A stretch of 34,735 nucleotides of DNA from IMG/VR virus record IMGVR_UViG_3300040771_000154, positions 1 to 34,735 of that record; one strand, given 5' to 3'. The position numbers were made by a program, and so were the translations under genes. Numbering within the stretch: the stretch's first letter is position 1; every line of letters starts with the position of its first letter. Shown here one piece after another: positions 8,620-17,752 of this stretch. The notes beneath the pieces were generated by a model. That model was not told the DNA's origin, made no database searches, and worked only from the letters and a program-made list of their open reading frames with translations. This DNA is from a virus.

Positions 8620-8714
8620 AGATTATTGAATAGTTGCGTAAAACTTCATACGCTTGGAAACTTAAAAAAAATAACAGCCGGGAAGACTTATAAATTTATG
8701 ATGTAGCAAATATA
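8620..8714 (-). promoter_or_regulatory. -7 box and UGAAGU-loop hairpin leader (copy A)
   Basis: On the minus strand TATATTTG (8707..8714) matches the TAnnTTTG -7 box; a TTG -33 box at the usual spacing is not evident. About 55 bases downstream is a hairpin GCGTA/TACGC (8636..8653) with the 8-nt loop UGAAGUUU, followed by the terminator at 8596..8619. Loop length, loop sequence and element order match copy B. Confidence 0.5.
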
Positions 8715-8729
8715 GATACTTTATTCCAA

Positions 8730-10658
8730 TTAAAAGCTATTTACCAATTCTTTTTTTCTTGCTAGTTCTTCTGCATCACGAACTGATTGACTAACTACAA
8801 ACGCCTGTAATGGTGGTTGGTTCCTTTGTTGATTAGCTACTGCATTCCCTATTTGGTTTTCGCTACTTGCTTGAAATCCTACCTGAGCCACGTTTCTACT
8901 AGGTTGTGGTGTTTGGCTGCCTCCATTTGCTCCAGCACTTGCGCCACCTGAGCCACCGCCAGAAAGCAATTGTTTTGCACGTGCTATATTACTGACTACG
9001 GATAAAGTCGTGCCTGTATAGCTTAAAACTCTTGCAACTGTTCCAATGCCTGGCACGAATGGTAGTGCTGTTTGTGCTGCAACCCCTTCCGCATTTGCTA
9101 AAGTACTAGCTTTTGACAATGCTACTGCTGAGTCAATCCCTATCTGAGTTAACGCAATGCCTTTTGAAACTACTTGACCTGCTTTTGTTTTAGCTATTCC
9201 AGAATCTTGTAAACCGTTTGAAACCCTGTTTAAGTTTTCTTTTGATGTTGCAATTGCTTCATTTTTTAATTTTTCCGCTTCAACTTCTTGCTCTTTTAAT
9301 CTTTTCGATTTTTCGACTCTTTCTGTTTCAATTGCGTCAACCTGATCTGTTATAGTTTTTAAATTCTCTGCTTGTAATTCCGCATCAACTAAATCTTGAT
9401 TTAATTTTGCTTTAAAAGTATTTATTTGAAATTCATTTAAAGCCTTTTGATCTTCTTGTTTCTTTTTTAATTGATCCTCAAATTCTTTTTTTTGTCTTTC
9501 TTTTCTATCTTCAATTTCTTTTTTTTCCGCTTCTTCACGTTTTAACCTTGCATCTGTTTCCGCTTGAACTTTTGCTACCTCTGCATTATTTCTAATATCT
9601 TCTAAATCGTTAAAAGAATTATCAACAAAATCTTGCATTCTTTTGTAATTTTCTTTTGCACTTTGCAAAGACTTTTCAGTGAAGTCAGTAGGATTATCGC
9701 TGTTTAACTGTTGTGCTTTTAATAGCAATCTATAGGCTTCCGCACTTGCGTTTATACCCATTTGTATTTCCTGTTCTTTTAAAGCTTTTGTCTCTCTTAA
9801 TATCTGAGCTTCACTAGCTCCACTTGCTTTTAATAATGCAATTTTAAAATCATTATTTCTACTATTGCTATCACTATTCTTTTCAAAAGTTTTACTTTGA
9901 TGTTCAATAGCTTGATCTAATTGCATACTAGCAACCTTTGCTTTTTCCTCCGCTTTTACTGCATCGCCTGTTATTTTAATGTAAGCGTAAATAGCAGCAC
10001 CAGCCGCAACAATACCAGCCGTAATTAATACAATTGGATTAGCCAATAATGCAGCGTTCCAACTCCAAGTAGTTACAGTTGCTTCGGTATTTGCCACTGC
10101 TAACGCTTCTGTTGTTCCTATTTCAACTACATCAGCAGCACTTTTAGCACGCTTTGAAGCCGTTAAAACTGCATAAGCATCTGACATACCAGCAACAGCA
10201 CTTGTAACGCCTAGTATAGCCTGTGCGCTTCCTATTACTTTGTCTAATACTTCACTTTCAATTCCTAGTGCCGTGAATCCATCCTTAACCCCCCCAAGTG
10301 CTAACGCTGCGACTCCTGCTGTTTGCGTTAATGCTCTGAATTTATCATCAGGATTAAACGAGTCTACTAAATCCTTTTGCAAACCTATTTCATCTTTTAT
10401 TCCTGCTACTGCCTTAGCTGCTTTAATAGCTTGCTGGCTTGTTGCCCCGAACTTATCAGCTAGTTTTTGTTGCTCAACAATAGCTTCACGTAATTGAACT
10501 TTTAAAGACTTAAAAGAATCTTCGCTTTTTTTGTTTTCTATTACGGTATTATTAATTGACTTATTTAAACCTTGTACTTTTTCAGTAGCTTCGGATGTTC
10601 CTGTTTCGTTTACGTCAATTTGTATGACTTGTTTTATCGGATCTAAATTTTCAGACAT
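8730..10658 (-). CDS. Tail tape measure protein
   Basis: This 642-residue protein has an N-terminal helical region, a hydrophobic, Ala-rich centre (residues about 112-165), a membrane-like segment at about 200-229 (ANPIVLITAGIVAAGAAIYAY), and then long Lys/Glu-rich coiled coils (about 350-480). It ends in a Gly/Ser/Gln-rich tail. This composition is characteristic of tape measure proteins, which set tail length and help DNA pass the inner membrane. By the usual rule of about 0.15 nm per residue, the tail would be roughly 95 nm. It follows the 716-residue tail protein with a 2-base gap. Confidence 0.85.
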   Translation of the reverse strand: MSENLDPIKQVIQIDVNETGTSEATEKVQGLNKSINNTVIENKKSEDSFKSLKVQLREAIVEQQKLADKFGATSQQAIKAAKAVAGIKDEIGLQKDLVDSFNPDDKFRALTQTAGVAALALGGVKDGFTALGIESEVLDKVIGSAQAILGVTSAVAGMSDAYAVLTASKRAKSAADVVEIGTTEALAVANTEATVTTWSWNAALLANPIVLITAGIVAAGAAIYAYIKITGDAVKAEEKAKVASMQLDQAIEHQSKTFEKNSDSNSRNNDFKIALLKASGASEAQILRETKALKEQEIQMGINASAEAYRLLLKAQQLNSDNPTDFTEKSLQSAKENYKRMQDFVDNSFNDLEDIRNNAEVAKVQAETDARLKREEAEKKEIEDRKERQKKEFEDQLKKKQEDQKALNEFQINTFKAKLNQDLVDAELQAENLKTITDQVDAIETERVEKSKRLKEQEVEAEKLKNEAIATSKENLNRVSNGLQDSGIAKTKAGQVVSKGIALTQIGIDSAVALSKASTLANAEGVAAQTALPFVPGIGTVARVLSYTGTTLSVVSNIARAKQLLSGGGSGGASAGANGGSQTPQPSRNVAQVGFQASSENQIGNAVANQQRNQPPLQAFVVSQSVRDAEELARKKELVNSF

Positions 10659-10660
10659 CT

Positions 10661-12811
10661 TTATTTATTTAAAAGAGTTAATTTTGTTTTGCCATCAGTT
10701 AAAGATATATTACTTTCAAGGATGCTATATTTATTTTCTTTAATAATTATTTCTTGATTATCATCAAAATTTTGCAATTCAGTTGTTGGTAAATCCAAAT
10801 CAATTGTGTGAATCAATTTTTTACCGCTTAATGTATCTTCAATATAAATCTTATAACCTTGTTGATACAATGTATTTTGATCTATGTAATCCCCTGTAAC
10901 AATATTGAACAAGCTACTAATATAATTATCTACCCCCGTAAATGTACGCCTGCTTTTATGTCCTATTTCGTTGTATTTATTAATTGCTACAACTTGTTTT
11001 AACTCAGTATCTACAAACGCATAAGCTGTTGAAATTGATTTGCTACCTTGATAATAAAATATAGGGAACTCTTTTGTGATTGTATCATAAATAAATCTAG
11101 TTTCACTTTCATTTAATTTAGCTTCACTTCCAAAAGGATAAAATGTATAAACATTTGCATCTGCATCCGTAGCAATAGGACTGAAAACAGGCGCTGTAAA
11201 TTTAGTCTCAATCTTAAATTCACTTTTTGGTTTTATTCCCAATGGATATTTTAATTGACCCCACTCTTGACCATTAGCAATCGCAAACGATTTATTTTGT
11301 TGGTAATCACTTGTAAAATGCTTTAAATCATAAGCATCATATTTAGTATTTGTTTTTTTAGTTACTTTAGATAAATCTGCAAAAGGTGTTAAATCATTTT
11401 CTGTTCTTTCGCCTTGATGTTCTATAAAATCAACTGTTTTTTTTGTATAATAAAAATCGTTTAAAACCCCCTCATTAAATTTTTTGTATGCAAACATTGT
11501 ATAAATTGACTTTACAAAGTCAATCAACTTCATTTCTGGTAAACTCTTAAATAAATTAACAACTGTTGCTTTTGCATTAGGTTGCACATTTGCCACGCTT
11601 GTTTTAACCCAATTTTCTTGCGCCCATACAAATAAATAATCAGTTGTTTTCCATCCGCTTAATCCATCAGAACTGACGAAAACGGCTATTAAAGGCTTTA
11701 TTAATGTACTAGGTTCGCTTCCTCCATTTGGAGTGAATACATCTAATCCTATCCCTATCCTTAAAAAACTACTTCTATTTTCTGACCCTTGAATTATTGA
11801 ATAATTTAATTTTTTAAGTTTTAATCCCGCTGCATTTACTTCCCAAACTTCAATATAATTTATAGAGCTGTCAATAGCTAATGTAGAATTATTAATTCTG
11901 AGCCTTATAAGCATTTCAAAAGTTGCGTCATGTCTACTTCCGCCTCCATAACCTAAATACCTTAATTCAAAAGCATTTATTAATGGCTTAGGTATAATGT
12001 CAAATCGCTCCTCTCTAAACGCATCGAAAAACCAAACAGGACTTTGTACCGTCGTTTGGACTTCATTAGTAGCAACATTAGCACTTACACACATAACCGC
12101 TAAATCTGTCAATTGCGTTGAAGTACCAATAAAAGGTAAAGGATCAATCTTAATATCGTATTTTGAATTCATTGACTGTAATATTTCGCTTAAAAAAATA
12201 GCCGGGCGTAATTCATGAGGCAATAAAACATCTTCGCTAGTTATAGGTTTGTCATTTCTATAAACTATATTGTCGGTCGGTAACGCTACTAGCGAATTAT
12301 AAAGCGTAAATATACGCTCAGTTGATACAAAAGGAATAAACCATCTTGTACCATCGCTTGCGCTTTGTATTGTTTGTAATCCTGCTTTTATTGTCCTGCT
12401 ATTCCAAGTAATATCGCCGCCAATTAAATTTTTAAAAGTGTCTTCCGCTAATATTTCGGTTAAATTTTGTTTACCATCAGAAAATGACAACTCAAATAGG
12501 CTAGGTTCTTCATTTATCCAACTTGAACCCTCAATAGTTACAATCCCTTCTTTATATAATTGATTGTCTATAAATAATTTAGCTCTTTTTTTTACATTAG
12601 TAGGCTGTAATCTATTAGTATAACCAAAATAATCCAATAGTTTAACATTATTCGGAGAAGCTTGCACGCTAAAATTGTTCGTGAAGCCTTTAAATACTGC
12701 TGTTATATCTTGAGTATAAAGCGTTTTAGTATTTAAAACAATAGTTTCATTTAGGAACGTATCTATAATTCCGTAAACTCCTGCCTCGTCTGTTTCGATA
12801 TACAACTCCAT
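10661..12811 (-). CDS. Large minor tail / baseplate protein
   Basis: This 716-residue protein is mostly beta with a helical middle (LFKSLPEMKLIDFVKSIYTMFAYK). Its N-terminus (MELYIETDEAGVYGIIDTF) resembles a beta-sandwich that could dock on the tail tip. It lies between the metallopeptidase gene and the tape measure gene. Large proteins of this type in Bacteroidota siphoviruses are tail-tip hub or distal tail components. No enzymatic motif is visible, and the assignment relies on length, position and composition. Confidence 0.6.
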   Translation of the reverse strand: MELYIETDEAGVYGIIDTFLNETIVLNTKTLYTQDITAVFKGFTNNFSVQASPNNVKLLDYFGYTNRLQPTNVKKRAKLFIDNQLYKEGIVTIEGSSWINEEPSLFELSFSDGKQNLTEILAEDTFKNLIGGDITWNSRTIKAGLQTIQSASDGTRWFIPFVSTERIFTLYNSLVALPTDNIVYRNDKPITSEDVLLPHELRPAIFLSEILQSMNSKYDIKIDPLPFIGTSTQLTDLAVMCVSANVATNEVQTTVQSPVWFFDAFREERFDIIPKPLINAFELRYLGYGGGSRHDATFEMLIRLRINNSTLAIDSSINYIEVWEVNAAGLKLKKLNYSIIQGSENRSSFLRIGIGLDVFTPNGGSEPSTLIKPLIAVFVSSDGLSGWKTTDYLFVWAQENWVKTSVANVQPNAKATVVNLFKSLPEMKLIDFVKSIYTMFAYKKFNEGVLNDFYYTKKTVDFIEHQGERTENDLTPFADLSKVTKKTNTKYDAYDLKHFTSDYQQNKSFAIANGQEWGQLKYPLGIKPKSEFKIETKFTAPVFSPIATDADANVYTFYPFGSEAKLNESETRFIYDTITKEFPIFYYQGSKSISTAYAFVDTELKQVVAINKYNEIGHKSRRTFTGVDNYISSLFNIVTGDYIDQNTLYQQGYKIYIEDTLSGKKLIHTIDLDLPTTELQNFDDNQEIIIKENKYSILESNISLTDGKTKLTLLNK

Positions 12812-12812
12812 A

Positions 12813-13139
12813 CTATTGTTTTAATGTTTTTTCAATTTTATCATAAAGCCACCCTGTCAAGTACGCCTGTGACTCATCGTTTTCTAAATCTAGTTCCACA
12901 CCCCTATCTTTAAATATATGATTTACTAAGTGAACAACTTCATGCGCTATTATACCTTCTTTACTATGCGTGAAAGCAACTATATAATGAAAAGGTCTCC
13001 AAGGGTCTCGTAAAACTACAGCGCCATAATTTGTTAATGGTCTTGTCCTATATTTTTCACATATATAACTTAAATCATTATCGTATATAATAGTTAAATC
13101 ACAGTTGTATATTGGTATTTGTATTTTTTTTTTAATCAT
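12813..13139 (-). CDS. Phage zinc metallopeptidase-like protein (HEVVH motif)
   Basis: The 108 residues include HEVVH at 66-70, an HExxH zincin signature inside GIIAHEVVHLVNHIF. An acidic NDESQAY segment at 87-93 could supply the third zinc ligand. There is no signal peptide. The protein starts 2 bases after the gene at 13142 and is followed closely by the 716-residue tail protein, so it is co-expressed with tail genes. It may process a tail protein or trim the host envelope during entry. The fold is clear from the motif, but the substrate is unknown. Confidence 0.75.
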   Translation of the reverse strand: MIKKKIQIPIYNCDLTIIYDNDLSYICEKYRTRPLTNYGAVVLRDPWRPFHYIVAFTHSKEGIIAHEVVHLVNHIFKDRGVELDLENDESQAYLTGWLYDKIEKTLKQ

Positions 13140-13141
13140 CG

Positions 13142-14305
13142 TTATTGTTTTTTAATTTTTGAAGCCGTTTCTTTGAATTTTAACGTATATGAAATATCTC
13201 TTTTATCATTAATCAAGTTCTTTTGCGTAAAGTCAGTATCAACACAAGTAACAGGAACTTGTAAATAGGTAGAATAGTAGCCTATATCGGCATTTGTTAC
13301 CGTATCACTATCAATTGATATAGTGGTGTTATCAACTGTAATAATAGTATTATCAACTGTAATGCCTTGTTGTGATGCAGTCCAACGATCCCCGAAGAAA
13401 CGGACTAAATAAACTTTTGGACTATACAAAAGTTCTTCAATTAATCCATTCATACTATTATCAAGAATACCTGTGTTAACTGTATACGTTCTAAATGCCT
13501 CATCAATCGAAGTGTTTTTATAATGCGTTGAATATGGGTTAACCATTCCATTATCTCTAAACACTTTGTTACTTTCATTTCTTTTTATTTCATTACTTAT
13601 TGAGACTTTACCAGAGGTTGTAATGTATTCAAACAAACCTTGTCTATTTATAAATATTATCAACAAAGGTTCTTTGATACATTCTACTTTTGTCGGGTTT
13701 ACTTTTTCAGTAGTAATAAAATTAAAACTGTTTCTATCGTTACCAAAATTAAACGATTGCTTTGCGTAATAAGGTATAAACTCAGCAAACCTTTTATTAG
13801 GAGTAGTAGCCACGTTGAAGCCATTTGTATTTCCAATATAATTGCCGTAAAATGATGGTGCTTCACTATCGATTCTAAAACCTAATGTAGCAACTCTATC
13901 TGTTACATTAATAGCTGTTGCACTTGATAATTCATCATAAGCATAATATGAATATCGATAAAATAAACACATCCCTTGCGTATAAGGTAAAGATGTGTTA
14001 TTATAAAGTAATACAGGAAAATCTACATTGTTAAAGTTTTCACGCCTTACTAAGTCGTTTTTCAATTCGTTATCAATACGTATTGTTACCTGCTTGTCAT
14101 TCTTTGAGACTCTCGGTACATCTATCAAATGTACATTTACATTTTCTTCAACTCCTAATGCGCTAATATCAAAAGTAGTTAATTGCAAACGTACGCGTGT
14201 ATTTTTTACAGGCGGAAAATAAGTAGGGAATTCATTTTGCAAATCAACACGAATATAAACAGGAGAGTTTACATAAGATAGTTGCGAGGAGTTATTTATA
14301 TTCAT
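13142..14305 (-). CDS. Tail or neck structural protein, unknown
   Basis: This 387-residue protein is rich in beta strands, aromatics and Asn (SPVYIRVDLQNEFPTYFPP, YRYSYYAYDEL) and has no membrane segment. Near the C-terminus, at about residues 318-335, a short unit like TVDNTIITVDNTTISID is repeated in tandem, and the DNA is correspondingly repetitive at about 13305..13365. Its place between putative tail-completion genes and the metallopeptidase suggests a minor tail protein. The family was not recognised. Confidence 0.5.
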   Translation of the reverse strand: MNINNSSQLSYVNSPVYIRVDLQNEFPTYFPPVKNTRVRLQLTTFDISALGVEENVNVHLIDVPRVSKNDKQVTIRIDNELKNDLVRRENFNNVDFPVLLYNNTSLPYTQGMCLFYRYSYYAYDELSSATAINVTDRVATLGFRIDSEAPSFYGNYIGNTNGFNVATTPNKRFAEFIPYYAKQSFNFGNDRNSFNFITTEKVNPTKVECIKEPLLIIFINRQGLFEYITTSGKVSISNEIKRNESNKVFRDNGMVNPYSTHYKNTSIDEAFRTYTVNTGILDNSMNGLIEELLYSPKVYLVRFFGDRWTASQQGITVDNTIITVDNTTISIDSDTVTNADIGYYSTYLQVPVTCVDTDFTQKNLINDKRDISYTLKFKETASKIKKQ

Positions 14306-14486
14306 CTATTTTATTTTTAATAATAGCACAATCTTCATACATTTCTGCATCTTCAAACGCCTGCAAGGTACAAATTAAATCTTGTTTTGTTCCTGTTTCT
14401 AACCAACTTTCAAACTCGTTATCTGAAACAAAAAAAGCCTTGATATTCTCAGGCTTTATAATTTGTTCGTATACATTATTTATCAT
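14292..14486 (-). CDS. Small acidic hypothetical protein
   Basis: The 64 residues have a C-terminal helix, LQAFEDAEMYEDCAIIKNKIDEY, that resembles the UVR/short coiled-coil motif found in many small Bacteroidota phage proteins. It overlaps the genes on both sides (by 11 and 14 bases), so it is translated as part of the tail operon. A chaperone-like role is possible, but no function can be assigned. Confidence 0.55.
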   Translation of the reverse strand: MINNVYEQIIKPENIKAFFVSDNEFESWLETGTKQDLICTLQAFEDAEMYEDCAIIKNKIDEYK

Positions 14487-14856
14487 TGCTAACTATTGAT
14501 TTAATTAAACTCTTTGATATTACATTTATTGTATTAGGTATATTTTGCGCTATACTTGTAGCCATTGGGTTATCCCATAATTCAGATGTAGCGCTTGCTG
14601 GTGGGTTCCAAGGAATTGAGCCAAGTTCTTTTGGTTTTTGCCATTTACCGTAAAACAACTGCGACATAGTTAATCTTTTCCCTTTTGCGAACGGTAAAAC
14701 AGAATCCCGAAGTGATCCACCTCTATTTATCGGCTCTCCGTTTTTCGCAAACGTATCTTTTGAAACTCTTACGTTTTGTCTAGTATCTTCATAAACGATT
14801 TCACCAAGTCTAGTCAGCTCCTCTTCTATTATCTTTGTTGGTGTTTTCTTCTTCAT
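14476..14856 (-). CDS. Tail-completion-like protein
   Basis: This 126-residue basic protein begins with a helical KTPTKIIEEELTRLGEIVYEDTRQNV and has GGSLRDSVLPF, which recalls the HK97 gp10-type tail-completion pattern of an N-terminal helix followed by a GxLRxS segment. It overlaps its neighbours by 47 and 11 bases. The protein is likely part of the neck or tail connector. The assignment is by pattern and position. Confidence 0.5.
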   Translation of the reverse strand: MKKKTPTKIIEEELTRLGEIVYEDTRQNVRVSKDTFAKNGEPINRGGSLRDSVLPFAKGKRLTMSQLFYGKWQKPKELGSIPWNPPASATSELWDNPMATSIAQNIPNTINVISKSLIKSIVSNDK

Positions 14857-15211
14857 CCCTTTTCTTACGACCTTTAATAGCTAATAATCTAGCTTGATTT
14901 TCTCTATTGACTTTACGCTCATATCTTTGAACTCTTCCGCTTTGTGCTTTATTTACCGATTGAACAATATCGCCCTCTTCATCAAATCTTTCAATCTTAT
15001 ACGGTACACTTCCCATCATTTCACGTGCATTCTGTTCTAGTGTGCTGTTGTCGTTATACTCACCATAATAATACTCTCTAAACACTATAACGCCTCTTTG
15101 TACCTTTTGATTAATAGAACGCCTTAAACGCCCTGTATCAACGTGAGCTTCACGTTTAGACTTAACAACTACTTGCTCTGCTAGTTGCTCATCTTCTAAT
15201 CTTACGGACAC
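14810..15211 (-). CDS. Tail-completion-like protein, HK97-gp10 type pattern
   Basis: The 133 residues contain HVDTGRLRRSI at about 23-33, the characteristic DTGxLRxSI motif of HK97-gp10-like head-tail joining proteins. After the motif are a strand-rich segment and a Lys/Arg-rich C-terminal half that is probably disordered. It overlaps the neighbouring genes by 10 and 47 bases. Two tandem gp10-like genes suggest an old duplication or a two-part connector. It probably joins the tail tube to the head. Confidence 0.55.
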   Translation of the reverse strand: MSVRLEDEQLAEQVVVKSKREAHVDTGRLRRSINQKVQRGVIVFREYYYGEYNDNSTLEQNAREMMGSVPYKIERFDEEGDIVQSVNKAQSGRVQRYERKVNRENQARLLAIKGRKKRDEEENTNKDNRRGAD

Positions 15212-15654
15212 GCTACACCAATATTAGGAATAGACAAAACAATATCAAAACTGTGACCGCTTAGACCGTTTAGCTTTTCAAACTTTATAGGCGTTAATAC
15301 TGTTTTGCTTTGAATTTCTATATTATCATTATTGTATTGTCTAAATGAATTAATAAACGATTGGCATACGTTAAAAGTCTCGTTCATTATATCTTGATGG
15401 TTAGTATTAATTAATAGTTTCGAATCAGTAGGCGTGGTATATACATCTTCTTGATCCATACACTTAATGCGATACGAGACTAAAATAATATCTTCTAATA
15501 CATCGGTATTAATGTATTCGAGATTAACCAATGGGTATATAGTTTCTTTGTTAGTATCAATCAAATCATCTGTTAACGTGGTAACAGTATTAACTAAGTC
15601 ATTAGCTTGAAACCAATTAATAAGATACGTATTTATTTTGTTTAATTCGTTCAT
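15202..15654 (-). CDS. Tail terminator / neck-like protein
   Basis: This 150-residue protein has an N-terminal helix (INTYLINWFQANDLVNTV), a central strand region (IILVSYRIKCMDQED), a long helix with NETFNVCQSFINSF and a final strand pair ending HSFDIVLSIPNIGVACP. The alpha/beta layout and the location beside gp10-like genes fit tail-terminator proteins, which cap the tail tube. The specific family was not recognised. It overlaps the next gene by 10 bases. Confidence 0.5.
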   Translation of the reverse strand: MNELNKINTYLINWFQANDLVNTVTTLTDDLIDTNKETIYPLVNLEYINTDVLEDIILVSYRIKCMDQEDVYTTPTDSKLLINTNHQDIMNETFNVCQSFINSFRQYNNDNIEIQSKTVLTPIKFEKLNGLSGHSFDIVLSIPNIGVACP

Positions 15655-15656
15655 AA

Positions 15657-16253
15657 CTACTCAACGCCTTCAACGGCTCTTTTTCTAATTAAATACTCCC
15701 CTGTTGCTAGATAATCTGATAACTTCATTTTGTTAACTTCATCAAACTTTAAAGGATTACCGTTTGAAATCAAATAAGTAATCTCTGCATATGCTCCGTA
15801 ATGTTCTTGGAACTCCTGCCTTAATTGTTTGCCTAAAGTAAACTTTGCTGAACTAGGTAAACTTGGCGGGTCAAATATCCATTCGTATTTTTCTTTGAAA
15901 TAGTCCACACTTTCAAGGTACAACCGTTTAACCTCAGTTGCTAATTGCAAAGATATTGATTTTAAATTACTATTACTCAAATGATTATATAAACTTACTA
16001 AATCTAATCTGCTTAAATAAGCATCTGCTGTAATGTAATATTCTGCCGCTTTATTCTCAAAGTCTAAATCTAGTTTTAATTTACCTTTAAATGGATTAGA
16101 TAATTCTTTGTTAAACTCTTCAATACATAATACCCAAGGTCGTGTGTCATTAGGATAGAAATCTTTTAAAATAGCCATACATGAATCTTCATAACTAGGA
16201 TTTTCGCCTAGCTCATTCGTCATTAAAACAAATTTTTCGTAATCTATAGTCAT
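15657..16253 (-). CDS. Hypothetical protein directly after the large terminase
   Basis: This 198-residue acidic protein is mostly helical (AAEYYITADAYLSRLDLVSLYNHL, LQLATEVKRLYLESVDYFKEKY). It starts one base after the terminase stop and is followed 2 bases on by the neck-like gene, so it is part of the packaging/neck operon. It could be a neck component or a packaging accessory. No motif or family was recognised. Confidence 0.45.
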   Translation of the reverse strand: MTIDYEKFVLMTNELGENPSYEDSCMAILKDFYPNDTRPWVLCIEEFNKELSNPFKGKLKLDLDFENKAAEYYITADAYLSRLDLVSLYNHLSNSNLKSISLQLATEVKRLYLESVDYFKEKYEWIFDPPSLPSSAKFTLGKQLRQEFQEHYGAYAEITYLISNGNPLKFDEVNKMKLSDYLATGEYLIRKRAVEGVE

Positions 16254-16254
16254 A

Positions 16255-17457
16255 TTAATCTAATCCACTTGTATATATTTGCTCTACAACCGCATAAGTT
16301 CCAGCATCATTAATGTGATCCAAACCACTCGTCTTGTCAGGTAGTCCATTGTTGTATGTTTGTTGACTCAAAGCTTCCGAGTAGTTGGGGCACATTTCCA
16401 AATTTACAAAATATTTTCCATCTTCCAACGCTTTATTTACAGAGCGAACACGATTTAATATTTCAGGGTTTTTTCTTCTAATTGTTACAATAAAATTATA
16501 CTTTTCATCTATAATAATATCATAATCAGAAAGTCCTGCTGTATTTCTGTTTCTACAACTTGCATCAGGGTTAATCTCTATTTGATTACGTGGGTATTTT
16601 AATCTTATAGAATCACATAAATCAAACGTATCATACATCTTAACAAATTCATCAACTGCGATTAATTGACCATTACGGATAACGTGTATAATTGCGTGCA
16701 TATTGCTAACGTTAAAATCCATCCCAATATAAAGATTTTCGTTTAGGTCAACAATAGCGTTACTATTATGTAATTCTCTGTTATAAGACTTGTAAACTGA
16801 TCCGCTTGTAAGGTTGCAAAACTCCCCATTAATATACGCGGTTAACTCTTCAATAGTGTATTGAGCCGTTAAAGTAGCAATATAATCTTCTGGAAGATAC
16901 GGGTTGTCTAAAGTTTTGGCGCGTATTAAATGTTTTTCGTCCGTCTTCTCTTTAACTGAAAAATTATAAAGGAAATTAAAACCCTCTGGAGTGCTAACTA
17001 AATCTATTGCGTTCTTTTTACCTGCTGGGTCTATTTGCCTATTACGCGCGATAATTTTATTGAATACTGCCTTTGCCTTACCTTTAGGCAAAATATCAAT
17101 CTCATCAATTATAGCGTAAAAAGTTTCGTAACCTACTATAGTCTCAGGCTTAGTCATATTTCTAAGTAAAATACTCCCGTATTTAGTCCTAAACACCTTT
17201 TCGCTTGAATTGTATTTGTATGCTATACTATGGTCTTCAAAGAATTGTTGAAACCTTGGCACTGCAATATCGTTTATAAGTGGGTAGTTTGGTAGATAGT
17301 ACCCTACGTTTAAGTTAGGTGGTGTAGTAATTAGTTTAACAACTGCCTTACTTACCGCTGCTTCTGTCTTACCAGATCCAAAACCAGCTACTAATACAGT
17401 GTGCTTAGCATCTGAAAAAATAAATTCCTCTTGATGCACTAATAGCTTAAGTTCCAT
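16255..17457 (-). CDS. terL: Terminase large subunit
   Basis: This is the DNA packaging motor. Walker A is GFGSGKT at residues 25-31, and Walker B is YAIIDEID with D118 and E119. The C-terminal RNase H-like nuclease shows its acidic cluster in IGMDFNVSNMHA (about residue 245), NPDASCRNRN (about 295) and GLDHINDAGTY near the end. The protein is 400 residues, a compact but complete large terminase. It overlaps the small-subunit candidate by 11 bases. A headful type is plausible given the circularly permuted map, but the subtype cannot be decided here. Confidence 0.95.
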   Translation of the reverse strand: MELKLLVHQEEFIFSDAKHTVLVAGFGSGKTEAAVSKAVVKLITTPPNLNVGYYLPNYPLINDIAVPRFQQFFEDHSIAYKYNSSEKVFRTKYGSILLRNMTKPETIVGYETFYAIIDEIDILPKGKAKAVFNKIIARNRQIDPAGKKNAIDLVSTPEGFNFLYNFSVKEKTDEKHLIRAKTLDNPYLPEDYIATLTAQYTIEELTAYINGEFCNLTSGSVYKSYNRELHNSNAIVDLNENLYIGMDFNVSNMHAIIHVIRNGQLIAVDEFVKMYDTFDLCDSIRLKYPRNQIEINPDASCRNRNTAGLSDYDIIIDEKYNFIVTIRRKNPEILNRVRSVNKALEDGKYFVNLEMCPNYSEALSQQTYNNGLPDKTSGLDHINDAGTYAVVEQIYTSGLD

Positions 17458-17716
17458 CGGCTCGGCTTATTTTAATTTCAAATATCTGATTATCTTGAAC
17501 TTGCTCTACTATTTGTTTCGGCATTCCATAACGATAATTAAGCCATGTTTTTTGAGCTGTAACGTCCCCGCTTTCAACTTTCAATGCTAGAGCTTGCCAA
17601 ACCTCAACAGGTGCTAAGACGGCATCCATTTGTTCTATAAGCTTTATTTCATCTATCTTTGGTTTTCTTCCTGCATTCTTATTACCACCATTATTTTTTC
17701 TACCATCTTCTTTCAT
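17447..17716 (-). CDS. Terminase small subunit-like DNA-binding protein
   Basis: This 89-residue protein has a basic, Gly/Asn-rich N-terminus (RKNNGGNKNAGRKPKID), followed by helices (VEVWQALALKVESGDVTAQKTWLNYRYG). That layout is common in small terminases, which recognise the packaging site. It lies immediately upstream of terL with an 11-base overlap and is the first gene of the late operon, just after the terminator at 17753..17775. The length is at the short end for the family. Confidence 0.65.
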   Translation of the reverse strand: MKEDGRKNNGGNKNAGRKPKIDEIKLIEQMDAVLAPVEVWQALALKVESGDVTAQKTWLNYRYGMPKQIVEQVQDNQIFEIKISRADGT

Positions 17717-17752
17717 AAAAAATCATTAATGAATCCAAAATTAATAAAAAAA

